Positions 34,308 through 44,097 of a stretch of 64,000 nt of DNA are shown one piece after another (within the stretch, counting starts at the first letter, position 1; each line of letters begins with the position of its first letter). Source of the DNA: an uncultured Sphingomonadales bacterium (GTDB lineage Bacteria > Pseudomonadota > Alphaproteobacteria > Sphingomonadales > Sphingomonadaceae); assembly GCA_937898525.1 (NCBI GenBank), contig CALCBC010000037.1, positions 24,613-88,612 of the forward strand, written 5' to 3'. The position numbers and the translations under genes are program-made. The notes beneath the pieces were generated by a model that saw nothing but the letters and a program-made list of their open reading frames with translations, was not told the origin of the DNA and searched no databases.

Positions 34308-35194
34308 CTCTCACGCATCGCCAGGCGCTGGAACGCATCCGTCACGGCCGCGGCTTCATCGCCGCGATCGACCAGTCGGGCGGCTCGACTCCGAAGACGC
34401 TGACCGGATACGGCCTCGCGCCTGACTCCTGGTCCGACGAGGAAACCATGTTCGCTCTCGTCCACGAGATGCGGGAGCGCATCATGAGCTCAGCATCGTT
34501 CTCCGGCGAGAGGCTGATCGGCGCGATCCTGTTCGAGCGGACGATGGACGGATCGGTCGGCGGGACGCCGGTCCCAGACTTCCTCCGGGCGAAGGGCATC
34601 GTGCCGTTCGTCAAGATCGACCAGGGCCTCGAGACTGAACGTGACGGCGCTCAGCTGATGAAGCCGATCGCCGGGCTCGACGCGCTGCTTGCGCGGGCGA
34701 AGGGGCTCGGCGTGTTCGGCACCAAGGCGCGTTCGTTCATCCGCCGGGCCAGCCCTTCTGGCATCGCCGCGGTCGTCAGGCAGCAGTTCGATCTTGCCGA
34801 ACGTGTCGCGGCCGCAGGGCTCCTGCCGATCCTCGAGCCGGAGTATGACATCGCGGCGCCCGATCGCGCGGCAGGCGAGGCGATCCTGCTCGACGAGATC
34901 CTCGCCAGCCTCGCGCGCCTTCCTGATGAGCGCCTCGTCATGCTCAAGCTGTCGATCCCGGTCGAGGACGATTTCTACCGCGAGCTCATTGCGCATCCAC
35001 GGGTCGCCCGGGTTGCGGCGCTGTCGGGCGGCTACTCGCGCCGCGAGGCCTGTGAAAGGCTGGCCCGCAACCCGGGCATGATCGCCAGCTTCAGCCGCGC
35101 TCTGCTGTCGGACCTGCGAGTGACCATGAGCGATGCGGAATTCGATGCGGCGCTCGCCGAAGCGATCGACGAGATCTATCGCGCCAGCGCCTGA
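34304..35194 (+). CDS. fda: fructose-bisphosphate aldolase class I
   Basis: 296-residue class I (Schiff-base) aldolase: GFIAAIDQSGGSTPKTL at the start, IGAILFERTMD, VPFVKIDQGLE, LEPEYDI, and the Schiff-base Lys in LVMLKLSIP. It interconverts fructose 1,6-bisphosphate with triose phosphates. Length matches the short bacterial class I form (about 296). It is convergent with a PfkB-type kinase and overlaps it by 19 bp; both may act on the same sugar-phosphate pool. Confidence 0.9.
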   Translation: MTLTHRQALERIRHGRGFIAAIDQSGGSTPKTLTGYGLAPDSWSDEETMFALVHEMRERIMSSASFSGERLIGAILFERTMDGSVGGTPVPDFLRAKGIVPFVKIDQGLETERDGAQLMKPIAGLDALLARAKGLGVFGTKARSFIRRASPSGIAAVVRQQFDLAERVAAAGLLPILEPEYDIAAPDRAAGEAILLDEILASLARLPDERLVMLKLSIPVEDDFYRELIAHPRVARVAALSGGYSRREACERLARNPGMIASFSRALLSDLRVTMSDAEFDAALAEAIDEIYRASA

Positions 35195-36111
35195 ACCTGT
35201 TCGTACAGCCGGGTGATGTCGGCCGGCCGCGCGAGATCGGTGCCCGGGGTGAGGATCGCCGCGGTGCCCGCCGCGATGCCGAAGCGAAACGCGTCCTCGA
35301 CTTTGCGCCCGCTGGCGAGCGCGTGCACCATCCCCGCGAGAAAGCTGTCGCCCGCGCCGACCGCGCTCGCGACTTCGACTTCGATCGCGGGCAGGCGCAG
35401 TGTGCCGCCGGCGTTGGCCAGCAGGGCGCCGTCGCGGCCCATCGTCACAGCCACGTTCACGGCCTCGCCGCGGCCCACGATCGCCAGCGCGGCCTCGGCA
35501 ATCTCTTCGTCCGAGGCCAGCTCCCGCCCGGTCAGTGCGCGCAGCTCGCCGATGCTCGGCTTGACGAGGAACACGTTGCCCCCGGCGAGGCCTTCGGACA
35601 GCCCGGTGCCGGAGCTGTCGAGCACGAAGCGAATCCCGCGCTCCTTCGCCTGCCGGGCCACGCGGGCGTAGAAGTCGCCCGGTACGCCGCGCGGCAGCGA
35701 ACCGCTGGCGACGATGTAATCGCACTCGGCCTCGGCGAGGGCGTCGAGGCATTGTTGCCACTCCTCCGGGGAGACTTCGGGCCCGTCGGTAACGAAGCGG
35801 TACTCCCGCCCGCTCTCGGTCTCGAACACGGTCGTGCTGACCCGCGTCTCGCCCTCGATCGGGATCTTGCGGCGGACGAGCAGGTGCAGGTCGAGCAGGC
35901 CGTCGAGCGCCACACCGGTCGGACCGCCGGAGAGATAATAGCAGCGCGCGATGCCGCCGAGCCGCACGAACACGCGCGCCACGTTGATCCCGCCGCCACC
36001 GGGCGCGTGGCGTTCGTCGCGGCCGCGCATCTTGTGGGTGTGGAACACCTTGTCGACCGCGAACGACACGTCGAGCGTCGGGTTGAGCGTCAGTGTCGCG
36101 ATGTTCATCAT
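35176..36111 (-). CDS. PfkB family sugar-phosphate kinase (1-phosphofructokinase/Pfk-2-like)
   Basis: 311 residues of the ribokinase/PfkB family: LTLNPTLDVSFAVD opening, PGGGGINVARVFVRLGG substrate motif, and catalytic GAGDSFLAGMVHAL anion-hole motif; VKPSIGELRALTG is typical of PfkB and FruK. It phosphorylates fructose 1-phosphate, fructose 6-phosphate or tagatose 6-phosphate; sequence alone does not separate these. Convergent overlap with the aldolase gene suggests a linked function. Many sphingomonads use the Entner-Doudoroff route. Confidence 0.85.
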   Translation of the reverse strand: MMNIATLTLNPTLDVSFAVDKVFHTHKMRGRDERHAPGGGGINVARVFVRLGGIARCYYLSGGPTGVALDGLLDLHLLVRRKIPIEGETRVSTTVFETESGREYRFVTDGPEVSPEEWQQCLDALAEAECDYIVASGSLPRGVPGDFYARVARQAKERGIRFVLDSSGTGLSEGLAGGNVFLVKPSIGELRALTGRELASDEEIAEAALAIVGRGEAVNVAVTMGRDGALLANAGGTLRLPAIEVEVASAVGAGDSFLAGMVHALASGRKVEDAFRFGIAAGTAAILTPGTDLARPADITRLYEQVQALAR

Positions 36112-36219
36112 GGCTGGGGTCTCGCGCGATTGCCGGACAGGGCCGATGATACCGCGTCGGCCTCGCTCGCGGCAACGGACCGCTTCGCCCTGATGCAGTT
36201 CGCCGGTCCGCAGCCTGGT

Positions 36220-36636
36220 TTACGCCACTCCGAGCCGTCCCCGGTCGCCCTCCCGTGGCGTCAGCAGCTCTTCCGGCGACACCAGCCCGGCCAGGTCCGC
36301 ACCTTCGAAGAAGGGCCTGATCTCGATTTCGCTCCGGCCGTCTGCCAGGTTGGGACCGCGCAGCGCCCAGGCGACTGCCTCGTCCATGTCGCTGACCTCC
36401 CAGATCGAAAACCCGGCGATCAACTCACGGGTCTCGGCGAAAGGCCCGTCGGTCACCGTACGCTCGCTGCCTTCGTAGACGACGCGCTTGGCCGCCGCGC
36501 TCGGCCTGAGCCCGGCTCCGGCCACGAGCACGCCGGCCGCCGCGAGCTCCTCGGTGAACTTGTCCATCGCCGCCCACGCTTCGGCCGTCGGCGGCTCGCC
36601 CCGTTCGCTGGCCTCGGTGGCTTTCACGATCACCAT
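36220..36636 (-). CDS. YCII-related (DGPF domain) protein
   Basis: 138 residues from ATG 36636, which starts at the family N-terminus MVIVKATEASE; a longer GTG frame to 36672 is unlikely. Landmarks are MDKFTEELAAAGVLVAGAGLRPS, TVTDGPFAETRELIAGFSIWEV and the DMDEAVAWALRGP helix. YCII-related proteins are ferredoxin-like folds, some next to ECF sigma factors or acting as small dehalogenase-like enzymes; no partner is visible here. Confidence 0.8.
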   Translation of the reverse strand: MVIVKATEASERGEPPTAEAWAAMDKFTEELAAAGVLVAGAGLRPSAAAKRVVYEGSERTVTDGPFAETRELIAGFSIWEVSDMDEAVAWALRGPNLADGRSEIEIRPFFEGADLAGLVSPEELLTPREGDRGRLGVA

Positions 36637-36778
36637 CACCCGCTTGGCCTGACTCCTCGTCTGCGCCGGCACGAAGCGGCCGGCACCGGAACGACGAACG
36701 AGGTCTTCCGGAATCGACAGGGTCGTGCAAATCTATTCGATGCCCTTGTGGTGAGCGCAGGCGCCTCTCACACGGTTC

Positions 36779-36807
36779 TTGACCGGGACCCCAAACGCGC
36801 CTAAGGG
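36779..36807 (+). promoter_or_regulatory. candidate str operon promoter
   Basis: TTGACC, 17-bp spacer, TAAGGG, about 280 bp before rpsL. It lies in the 450-bp gene-free stretch 36637-37087. Apart from this and a hairpin at 36888-36912, I see no coding sequence there. The long leader leaves room for regulation. Confidence 0.45.
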
Positions 36808-36887
36808 CGCCGCCATCCGAGACCGGGGCAGGTACGCCCGCACCCGCTTCGGGCAGATAGAGCTGAACATTGCCGGTGATGTCCCGG

Positions 36888-36912
36888 AGGCCTTCGCGAT
36901 TGCGCAAGGCCT
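36888..36912 (+). terminator. attenuator-like hairpin in str leader
   Basis: AGGCCTT and AAGGCCT arms (7 bp, extended by GCG/CGC inside) are followed by TTCTCTGTT. The hairpin resembles a leaky intrinsic terminator within the rpsL leader, about 175 nt before the start codon. Confidence 0.45.
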
Positions 36913-37087
36913 TTCTCTGTTGGAGCCGAAAGGCTTTGGGGCAGCCGTCAAAGTAACCCGGTGCCGCAGGCGCGGGTGGAGCGTTTCAGGCTCGTGCGAA
37001 CTCCACCGGCTCAGGCTGGCGGCCGTGCGTGACCCTTTGGCCTTCACCTTCCTGTCCGTCGGCGCCGCAAAACGGTGAAGAGATTAC

Positions 37088-37459
37088 ATGCCGACGATCA
37101 ACCAGCTGGTCCGCAAGGGCCGCGAACCGAAGCCGGTCAAGAGCAAGGTGCCGGCGATGGAGCAGAATCCGCAGAAGCGCGGCGTCTGCACTCGCGTCTA
37201 TACGACGACCCCGAAGAAGCCGAACTCGGCGCTGCGCAAGGTGGCCAAGATCCGCCTGACCAACAGCCGCGAGGTCATCGCCTACATCCCCGGCGAGGGC
37301 CACAACCTGCAGGAGCACTCGGTGGTACTGATCCGCGGTGGCCGCGTGCGCGACCTTCCCGGCGTGCGCTACCACGTGCTGCGCGGCGTGCTCGACACCC
37401 AGGGCGTCAAGGACCGCAAGCAGAGCCGTTCGAAGTACGGCGCCAAGCGGCCCAAGTGA
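37088..37459 (+). CDS. rpsL: ribosomal protein uS12
   Basis: 123 residues, complete. S12 shapes the decoding centre. The PKKPNSALRK loop keeps Lys43 (numbering with Met). The second streptomycin-linked position reads GGRVRDLPG, so residue 88 is Arg where E. coli and most bacteria have Lys. GTGAAGAG precedes the ATG. First gene of the str operon; its stop is folded into a perfect hairpin at 37457-37479. Confidence 0.98.
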   Translation: MPTINQLVRKGREPKPVKSKVPAMEQNPQKRGVCTRVYTTTPKKPNSALRKVAKIRLTNSREVIAYIPGEGHNLQEHSVVLIRGGRVRDLPGVRYHVLRGVLDTQGVKDRKQSRSKYGAKRPK

Positions 37460-37479
37460 CCATGCCGGGGGCATGGTCA
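37457..37479 (+). other. hairpin overlapping the rpsL stop codon
   Basis: TGACCATGCC and GGCATGGTCA form a perfect 10-bp stem around GGG, starting with the rpsL stop codon. No T-tract follows, so it is more likely an mRNA stabiliser or processing site than a terminator. Confidence 0.6.
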
Positions 37480-37605
37480 TCCTGAAAAGGATCGCATGAG
37501 CGATCCTGCTCGGGATCGGTCCGGCCTCCGCGGCAAGGTTGCGTGAGAGATTTCGAGTTCTGTTCCCGGCCGCGAAATGGGCCCTGAAACAAGTTCAGGG
37601 TGACG
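37476..37605. repeat. REP-like element in rpsL–rpsG gap
   Basis: Left end GTCATCCTGAAAAGG and right end CCTGAAACAAGTTCAGGGTGAC; the right arm is itself a CCTGAA..TTCAGG stem. It matches the ends of the element at 4796-4882. Such a repeat inside the str operon lengthens the rpsL-rpsG spacer to 187 bp without adding a gene. Confidence 0.5.
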
Positions 37606-37646
37606 GTGAAGGGGAAGGGGCTCTCGAAGATAAAGGAATTGATCCG

Positions 37647-37649
37647 ATG
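37647..37649 (+). promoter_or_regulatory. rpsG start decided by Shine-Dalgarno
   Basis: AAAGGA at 37632-37637 is spaced for the ATG at 37647 and not for an in-frame upstream start at 37539, which would add 36 residues unlike S7. Confidence 0.7.
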
Positions 37650-38117
37650 TCACGTCGTCGTCGTCCCGAAAAGCGGGAGATACTGCCCGATCCCAAGTAC
37701 GGGGATGTGGTGCTGTCCAAGTTCATGAACAACCTGATGCTCGACGGCAAGAAGTCGGTCGCCGAACGCATCGTCTACGGCGCGCTCGACACCGTGCAGA
37801 GCCGGGCCAAGGCCGACCCGATCGCACTGTTCCACGACGCGCTGAACAACGTGAAGCCGGCGGTCGAAGTCCGCTCGCGGCGTGTCGGCGGCGCGACCTA
37901 CCAGGTTCCGGTCGAGGTCCGTCCGGAGCGTGCCCAGGCGCTGGCGATCCGCTGGCTGATCTCGGCTGCGCGCGGACGCGCCGAGACGACCATGGCGGCG
38001 CGTTTGTCGGGCGAGCTGATGGACGCCGCCAACAACCGCGGCAACGCAGTCAAGAAGCGCGAGGATACCCACCGCATGGCCGACGCCAACCGGGCCTTCT
38101 CGCACTACCGCTGGTAA
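37647..38117 (+). CDS. rpsG: ribosomal protein uS7
   Basis: 156 residues, normal length. S7 nucleates assembly of the 30S head by binding the 16S 3' domain. The basic N-terminal arm (MSRRRRPEKREILPDPKYGDVVLSKFMNNLM) and VRSRRVGGATYQVPVEVRP are conserved, as is the C-terminal HRMADANRAFSHYRW. Second gene of the str operon, 72 bp before fusA. Confidence 0.98.
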   Translation: MSRRRRPEKREILPDPKYGDVVLSKFMNNLMLDGKKSVAERIVYGALDTVQSRAKADPIALFHDALNNVKPAVEVRSRRVGGATYQVPVEVRPERAQALAIRWLISAARGRAETTMAARLSGELMDAANNRGNAVKKREDTHRMADANRAFSHYRW

Positions 38118-38140
38118 CGAAGGCAACCATATTAGGCGAG

Positions 38141-38162
38141 GCCGGACGGGCGACCGTCCGGC
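38141..38162 (+). other. rpsG–fusA intergenic hairpin
   Basis: GCCGGACGG and CCGTCCGGC form a 9-bp stem closed by a GCGA tetraloop, not followed by a T-tract. Probably an RNA stability or processing element, or an S7 regulatory target by analogy with the enterobacterial str operon, where S7 binds an intergenic site; the latter is inference. Confidence 0.55.
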
Positions 38163-38189
38163 AGGCTCCCTCTCTCCAAGGAATTTCCC

Positions 38190-40283
<2,094 letters not shown>

Positions 40284-40300
40284 GGCAGGCCGAGCGTCTA

Positions 40301-40330
40301 GGGGCGGCGCCTGATTTTGGGCGCCACCCC
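40301..40330 (+). other. fusA–tuf intergenic hairpin
   Basis: GGGG-C-GGCGCC pairs with GGCGCC-A-CCCC around TGATTTTG; an internal mismatch splits the stem. No T-run follows. It lies about 50 nt before tuf and may act on mRNA processing or differential expression. Confidence 0.5.
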
Positions 40331-40377
40331 CGATTTCCAAACACAGCGGATTTGCGAAGAACAGAAGGTTACAGGAC

Positions 40378-41568
40378 ATGGCCAAGGAAAAATTCCAGCG
40401 GACGAAGCCGCACTGCAACATCGGCACGATCGGTCACGTCGACCACGGCAAGACCACGCTGACCGCCGCCATCACCAAGGTTATGGCGCAGAAGCACGGC
40501 GGTACCGCGGTGGCATTCGACAACATCGACAAGGCTCCTGAGGAGCGTGAGCGCGGCATCACCATCTCGACCGCGCACGTCGAGTACGAGACCGACAAGC
40601 GCCACTACGCACACGTCGACTGCCCGGGCCACGCCGACTACGTGAAGAACATGATCACCGGTGCCGCGCAGATGGACGGCGCGATCCTGGTCGTGAACGC
40701 CGCCGACGGCCCCATGCCGCAGACCCGCGAGCACATCCTGCTCGCCCGCCAGGTCGGCGTGCCGGCTCTGGTCGTGTACATGAACAAGGTCGACCAGGTC
40801 GACGACCCCGAGATCCTCGAGCTGGTCGAGCTCGAAGTGCGCGAGCTCCTGTCGAGCTACGACTTTGACGGCGACAACATTCCGATCGTCAAGGGCTCGG
40901 CTCTGGCCGCGCTCGAAGGCCGTGATCCGGAGATCGGCGAGAACTCGATCGTCGCCCTGATGGAAGCCGTCGACGAGTATATCCCGCAGCCCGACCGTCC
41001 GGTCGACAAGCCGTTCCTGATGCCGATCGAGGACGTGTTCTCGATCTCGGGCCGCGGCACCGTCGTGACCGGCCGTATCGAGACCGGCGTGGTCAAGGTC
41101 GGCGACGAAGTCGAGATCGTCGGCATCCGTCCGACCCAGAAGACCACCGTCACCGGCGTCGAGATGTTCCGCAAGCTGCTCGACAGCGGCGAAGCGGGCG
41201 ACAACATCGGCGCGCTGCTGCGCGGCACCGGCCGTGACGAGGTCGAGCGCGGCCAGGTCCTGGCCAAGCCGGGCTCGGTCACCCCGCACACCGAGTTCAG
41301 CGCGGAAGTCTACGTGCTCTCGAAGGACGAAGGCGGCCGCCACACGCCGTTCTTCGCCAACTATCGCCCGCAGTTCTACTTCCGCACCACCGACGTGACC
41401 GGCGAAGTGATCCTCCCCGAGGGCACCGAGATGGTCATGCCGGGCGACAACGTCACGATCGGCGTCAAGCTGATCGCGCCGATCGCGATGGACGAGGGCC
41501 TGCGCTTCGCGATCCGCGAAGGCGGCCGCACCGTCGGTTCGGGGGTTGTCAGCAAGATCACGAAGTAA
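40378..41568 (+). CDS. tuf: elongation factor Tu
   Basis: 396-residue GTPase that brings aminoacyl-tRNA to the ribosome. GHVDHGKTTLTAAI (P-loop), RGITISTAHVEYE, DCPGHADYVKNMITG and NKVDQVDD are intact, and the C-terminal barrels end EGGRTVGSGVVSKITK. Last gene of the str transcript: an intrinsic terminator follows at 41618-41672. Confidence 0.98.
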   Translation: MAKEKFQRTKPHCNIGTIGHVDHGKTTLTAAITKVMAQKHGGTAVAFDNIDKAPEERERGITISTAHVEYETDKRHYAHVDCPGHADYVKNMITGAAQMDGAILVVNAADGPMPQTREHILLARQVGVPALVVYMNKVDQVDDPEILELVELEVRELLSSYDFDGDNIPIVKGSALAALEGRDPEIGENSIVALMEAVDEYIPQPDRPVDKPFLMPIEDVFSISGRGTVVTGRIETGVVKVGDEVEIVGIRPTQKTTVTGVEMFRKLLDSGEAGDNIGALLRGTGRDEVERGQVLAKPGSVTPHTEFSAEVYVLSKDEGGRHTPFFANYRPQFYFRTTDVTGEVILPEGTEMVMPGDNVTIGVKLIAPIAMDEGLRFAIREGGRTVGSGVVSKITK

Positions 41569-41580
41569 TATAGGCGCCGC

Positions 41581-41607
41581 GCCGGCAGGGATTCGTGCCC
41601 TGCCGGC
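41581..41607 (+). other. perfect hairpin after tuf
   Basis: GCCGGCAGGG and CCCTGCCGGC form a 10-bp stem around ATTCGTG, 12 bp after the tuf stop. Without a T-tract it is probably an mRNA 3'-end stabiliser preceding the true terminator. Confidence 0.6.
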
Positions 41608-41617
41608 CGGGATTATC

Positions 41618-41672
41618 GAGGGGCCGCCCCACAGCCGGAGATGCCGGCGGGCAGGGCGGTCTCTTGTTTTTT
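41618..41672 (+). terminator. intrinsic terminator of str operon
   Basis: CCGCCC (41624-41629) pairs with GGGCGG (41654-41659), extended by GAG/CTC across a small bulge, and is followed by TTGTTTTTT. It separates tuf from the S10 operon. Confidence 0.7.
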
Positions 41673-41710
41673 GGATGGTCGACCGGCTCCGGCAAGGAAG
41701 ATCGTCCGTG

Positions 41711-41721
41711 GCTCTTTGACA
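41711..41721 (+). promoter_or_regulatory. boxA-like antitermination element before rpsJ
   Basis: GCTCTTTGACA closely matches the boxA core (TGCTCTTTAACA) bound by NusB-S10. It lies 14 nt before the rpsJ ATG. Because S10 is NusE, the site could couple antitermination or autoregulation to its own synthesis. Confidence 0.55.
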
Positions 41722-41734
41722 TCGGTAGTAGGAC

Positions 41735-42046
41735 ATGGAAGCTCAGAACATCCGCATTCGCCTGAAGGCCTTCGATCATCGAGTGCTCGACCAGGCGACC
41801 GGCGAGATTGCGGAAACCGCCCGCCGCACCGGCGCGCTCATCCGGGGCCCCATTCCGCTGCCGACGCGCATCGAGAAGTTCACCGTGAACCGCGGCCCGC
41901 ACATCGACAAGAAGTCGCGGGAGCAGTTCGAGGTGCGCACCTACAAGCGGCTGCTCGACATCGTGCAGCCCAATGCCCAGACGGTCGACGCGCTGATGAA
42001 GCTCGACTTGGCCGCGGGCGTGAACGTGGAGATCAAGCTGGCGTAA
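41735..42046 (+). CDS. rpsJ: ribosomal protein uS10 / transcription factor NusE
   Basis: 103 residues, complete: MEAQNIRIRLKAFDHRVLDQATGEIAETARRTGA, PLPTRIEKFTVNRGPHIDKKSREQFE and VDALMKLDLAAGVNVEIKL. It acts in the 30S head and, as NusE, with NusB in antitermination. First gene of the S10 operon, after the str terminator. A 218-bp structured gap separates it from rplC. Confidence 0.98.
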   Translation: MEAQNIRIRLKAFDHRVLDQATGEIAETARRTGALIRGPIPLPTRIEKFTVNRGPHIDKKSREQFEVRTYKRLLDIVQPNAQTVDALMKLDLAAGVNVEIKLA

Positions 42047-42264
42047 GCCGGCGCGGCGCACCCCCGCCAGGCGGGGGCGGCCGATTTCCTGGGCTGCGCA
42101 AGCAGCCGAAGACATTGGGATACCGCCGGCGTTCGCCGGGCTGCGTCCCCCGTCTCGCCACCGTTCGCGCGGTGGCACTCAGCCCGGACGGGGCGATGCA
42201 TGAAAATTCGGGCTGGCATGCACCCGGGAATGGTCCCGTGTGCCTCTGTTGAAGGAGTCTGATC
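42047..42264 (+). promoter_or_regulatory. structured untranslated region between rpsJ and rplC
   Basis: Several stems are visible: CCCCCG/CGGGGG (42061-42077), GGCTGC-GCAA-GCAGCC (42092-42107), GCCACCG/CGGTGGC (42157-42176), and CGGGA/TCCCG (42225-42238). No ORF was accepted. No T-tract follows any stem. GAAGGAG precedes rplC. It may be an r-protein binding leader displaced from the operon head. Confidence 0.45.
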
Positions 42265-43158
42265 ATGCGCACGGGCGTGATCGCAAAGAAAGTCGGGATG
42301 ACCCGCCTGTTCCAGGAGGACGGCCGCCACGTGCCGGTCACCGTCCTGGCGCTGGAAAATTGCCAGGTGGTCTCGCACCGCACCGCCGAGCGCGACGGCT
42401 ACGTCGCGTTGCAGGTCGGGGCAGGTGAGGCCAAGCAGAAGAACGTTGCCAAGCCTCAGCGCGAGCACTTCGCCAAGGCGCAGGTGCCGCTGAAGAAGAA
42501 GGTCGCGGAGTTCCGCGTCGACAGCGAGGAAGCGTTGCTTCCGGTCGGCGCGACGATCAGCGCCGAGCACTTCGTCGCCGGCCAGATGGTCGACGTCACC
42601 GGCCACACGCAGGGCAAGGGCTTTGCCGGCGCGATGAAGCGCTGGGGTTTCGGCGGCATGCGCGCCTCGCACGGTGTCTCCGTCAGCCACCGCGCGCACG
42701 GTTCGACCGGCAACCGCCAGGATCCGGGCAAGGTCTTCAAGAACAAGAAGATGGCCGGCCACATGGGTGACCGCCAGCGCACCCAGCAGAACCTCGAGGT
42801 CGTCCGCACGGACGCCGATCGCGGCCTGATCTTCGTCAAGGGTTCGGTCCCGGGCGCGAAGAACGCCTGGCTGCTGGTGCGCGACGCGGTCAAGCTGCCG
42901 CTGCCGGAAGGCGCGCCGTTCCCGGGGGCGGTCCTCGAGAAGAAGACCACCGCTCCCGAGCATGAGGAAGCCCCGGCCGGCATGGTCGAGCCGGCGGCCG
43001 AGCACGAGGTGCAGCCCGAAGTCTCGCCCGAGCAGCAGGAAAAGCTGCTTCACGAGCAGCAGGCCGGTGCCGGTGACGAGACCACGCCCGCCGTGGACGA
43101 AAAGATCAACGAGGCCGAGGGCGGCGCGCCCGAAGCCGACGAGAACAAGGAGGGCTGA
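42265..43158 (+). CDS. rplC: ribosomal protein uL3 with long acidic C-terminal tail
   Basis: 297 residues against 209-240 in most bacteria. The core (to about 225) is normal: TGVIAKKVGMTRLFQEDG, VTGHTQGKGFAGAMKRWGF, HGSTGNRQDPGKVFKNKKMAGHMGDR. Residues 228-297 are a low-complexity acidic tail rich in Glu, Pro, Ala and Gln. L3 folds the 23S 3' domain and reaches the peptidyl-transferase centre. The tail reads in frame to the stop with GC bias like its neighbours, so it looks native. Confidence 0.97.
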   Translation: MRTGVIAKKVGMTRLFQEDGRHVPVTVLALENCQVVSHRTAERDGYVALQVGAGEAKQKNVAKPQREHFAKAQVPLKKKVAEFRVDSEEALLPVGATISAEHFVAGQMVDVTGHTQGKGFAGAMKRWGFGGMRASHGVSVSHRAHGSTGNRQDPGKVFKNKKMAGHMGDRQRTQQNLEVVRTDADRGLIFVKGSVPGAKNAWLLVRDAVKLPLPEGAPFPGAVLEKKTTAPEHEEAPAGMVEPAAEHEVQPEVSPEQQEKLLHEQQAGAGDETTPAVDEKINEAEGGAPEADENKEG

Positions 43159-43161
43159 TCC

Positions 43162-43785
43162 GTGAAGGTGAAGGTCCAGAAACTCGACGGCAAGGCGGTC
43201 GGCGATATCGAGCTGAGCGATGCCGTCTTCGGCGTCGAGCCGCGCGCCGATATCCTGCACCGCGTCGTCACCTGGCAGCTCGAGAACCGCCGCGGCACCG
43301 CCCGCGCGACCCGCGAGCGCTCGGATGTCGCCCGCACGGGCAAGAAGTGGGGTCGCCAGAAGGGCGGCGGCACGGCTCGCCACGGCGACCGCCGCGCTCC
43401 GATCTTCATCGGCGGCGGCAAGGCCCACGGTGCCCGGGCTCGCGAGTTCGAGCAGTCGCTCAACAAGAAGATCCGCGCGCTCGGCTTGAAGATGGCCCTC
43501 TCGGCCAAGGCGAAGGACGGCCTCGTCGTCGTCGACAGCCTCGAGCTGAAGGACGCCAAGACCAAGGCTCTCGCGGCCACGTTCGGCAAGAACGGGTGGA
43601 GCGGCAAGGTGCTGGTGATCGACGGTGACGCGGTCGACGGCAGCTTCCGCAAGGCTGCCGGCAACCTGCCGGGCGTCAACGTGCTCCCGGCGATCGGCGC
43701 CAACGTCTACGACATTCTGAAGCATGACACGCTGGTCCTGACGAAGGCCGCGGTCGAAAAGCTGGAGGCGCGCTTCAATGGCTAA
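43162..43785 (+). CDS. rplD: ribosomal protein uL4
   Basis: 207 residues from GTG 43162, with AGGAGGG just upstream inside the end of rplC. Landmarks: VFGVEPRADILHRVVTWQLENRRGTARATRERSDV, GGGTARHGDRRAPIFIGGGKAHG (the tunnel loop), and LPGVNVLPAIGANVYDILKHDTLVLTK. L4 lines the exit tunnel and in gammaproteobacteria represses the S10 operon. It overlaps rplW by 8 bp. Confidence 0.97.
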   Translation: MKVKVQKLDGKAVGDIELSDAVFGVEPRADILHRVVTWQLENRRGTARATRERSDVARTGKKWGRQKGGGTARHGDRRAPIFIGGGKAHGARAREFEQSLNKKIRALGLKMALSAKAKDGLVVVDSLELKDAKTKALAATFGKNGWSGKVLVIDGDAVDGSFRKAAGNLPGVNVLPAIGANVYDILKHDTLVLTKAAVEKLEARFNG

Positions 43786-44092
43786 GAAGCAGGAAGTGGA
43801 CGCCCGTCACTACGACGTGATCCTCGCCCCCCACATCACCGAGAAGTCGACCCTGCTTTCGGAGCAGAACGGCGTGGTCTTCAAGGTCGCCAACGATGCG
43901 ACCAAGCCGCAGATCAAGGAAGCGGTCGAAGCGCTGTGGGGCGTCAAGGTCACCGGGGTGAACACGATCGTCCAGAAGGGCAAGACCAAGCGCTGGAAGG
44001 GCCGTCCCTACAAGCGCAGCGACACCAAGAAGGCGATCGTGACGCTGGCCGAGGGCCAGTCGATCGACGTCACTGAAGGCGCACGGGGCTAA
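43778..44092 (+). CDS. rplW: ribosomal protein uL23
   Basis: 104 residues: YDVILAPHITEKSTLLSEQNGVVFKVANDATKPQIKEAVEALWGVKVTGVNT, then the basic loop KGKTKRWKGRPYKRSDTKKAIVTL. L23 at the tunnel exit docks trigger factor and SRP. Overlaps rplD by 8 bp and ends 5 bp before rplB. Confidence 0.97.
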   Translation: MAKKQEVDARHYDVILAPHITEKSTLLSEQNGVVFKVANDATKPQIKEAVEALWGVKVTGVNTIVQKGKTKRWKGRPYKRSDTKKAIVTLAEGQSIDVTEGARG

Positions 44093-44097
44093 ATCCG

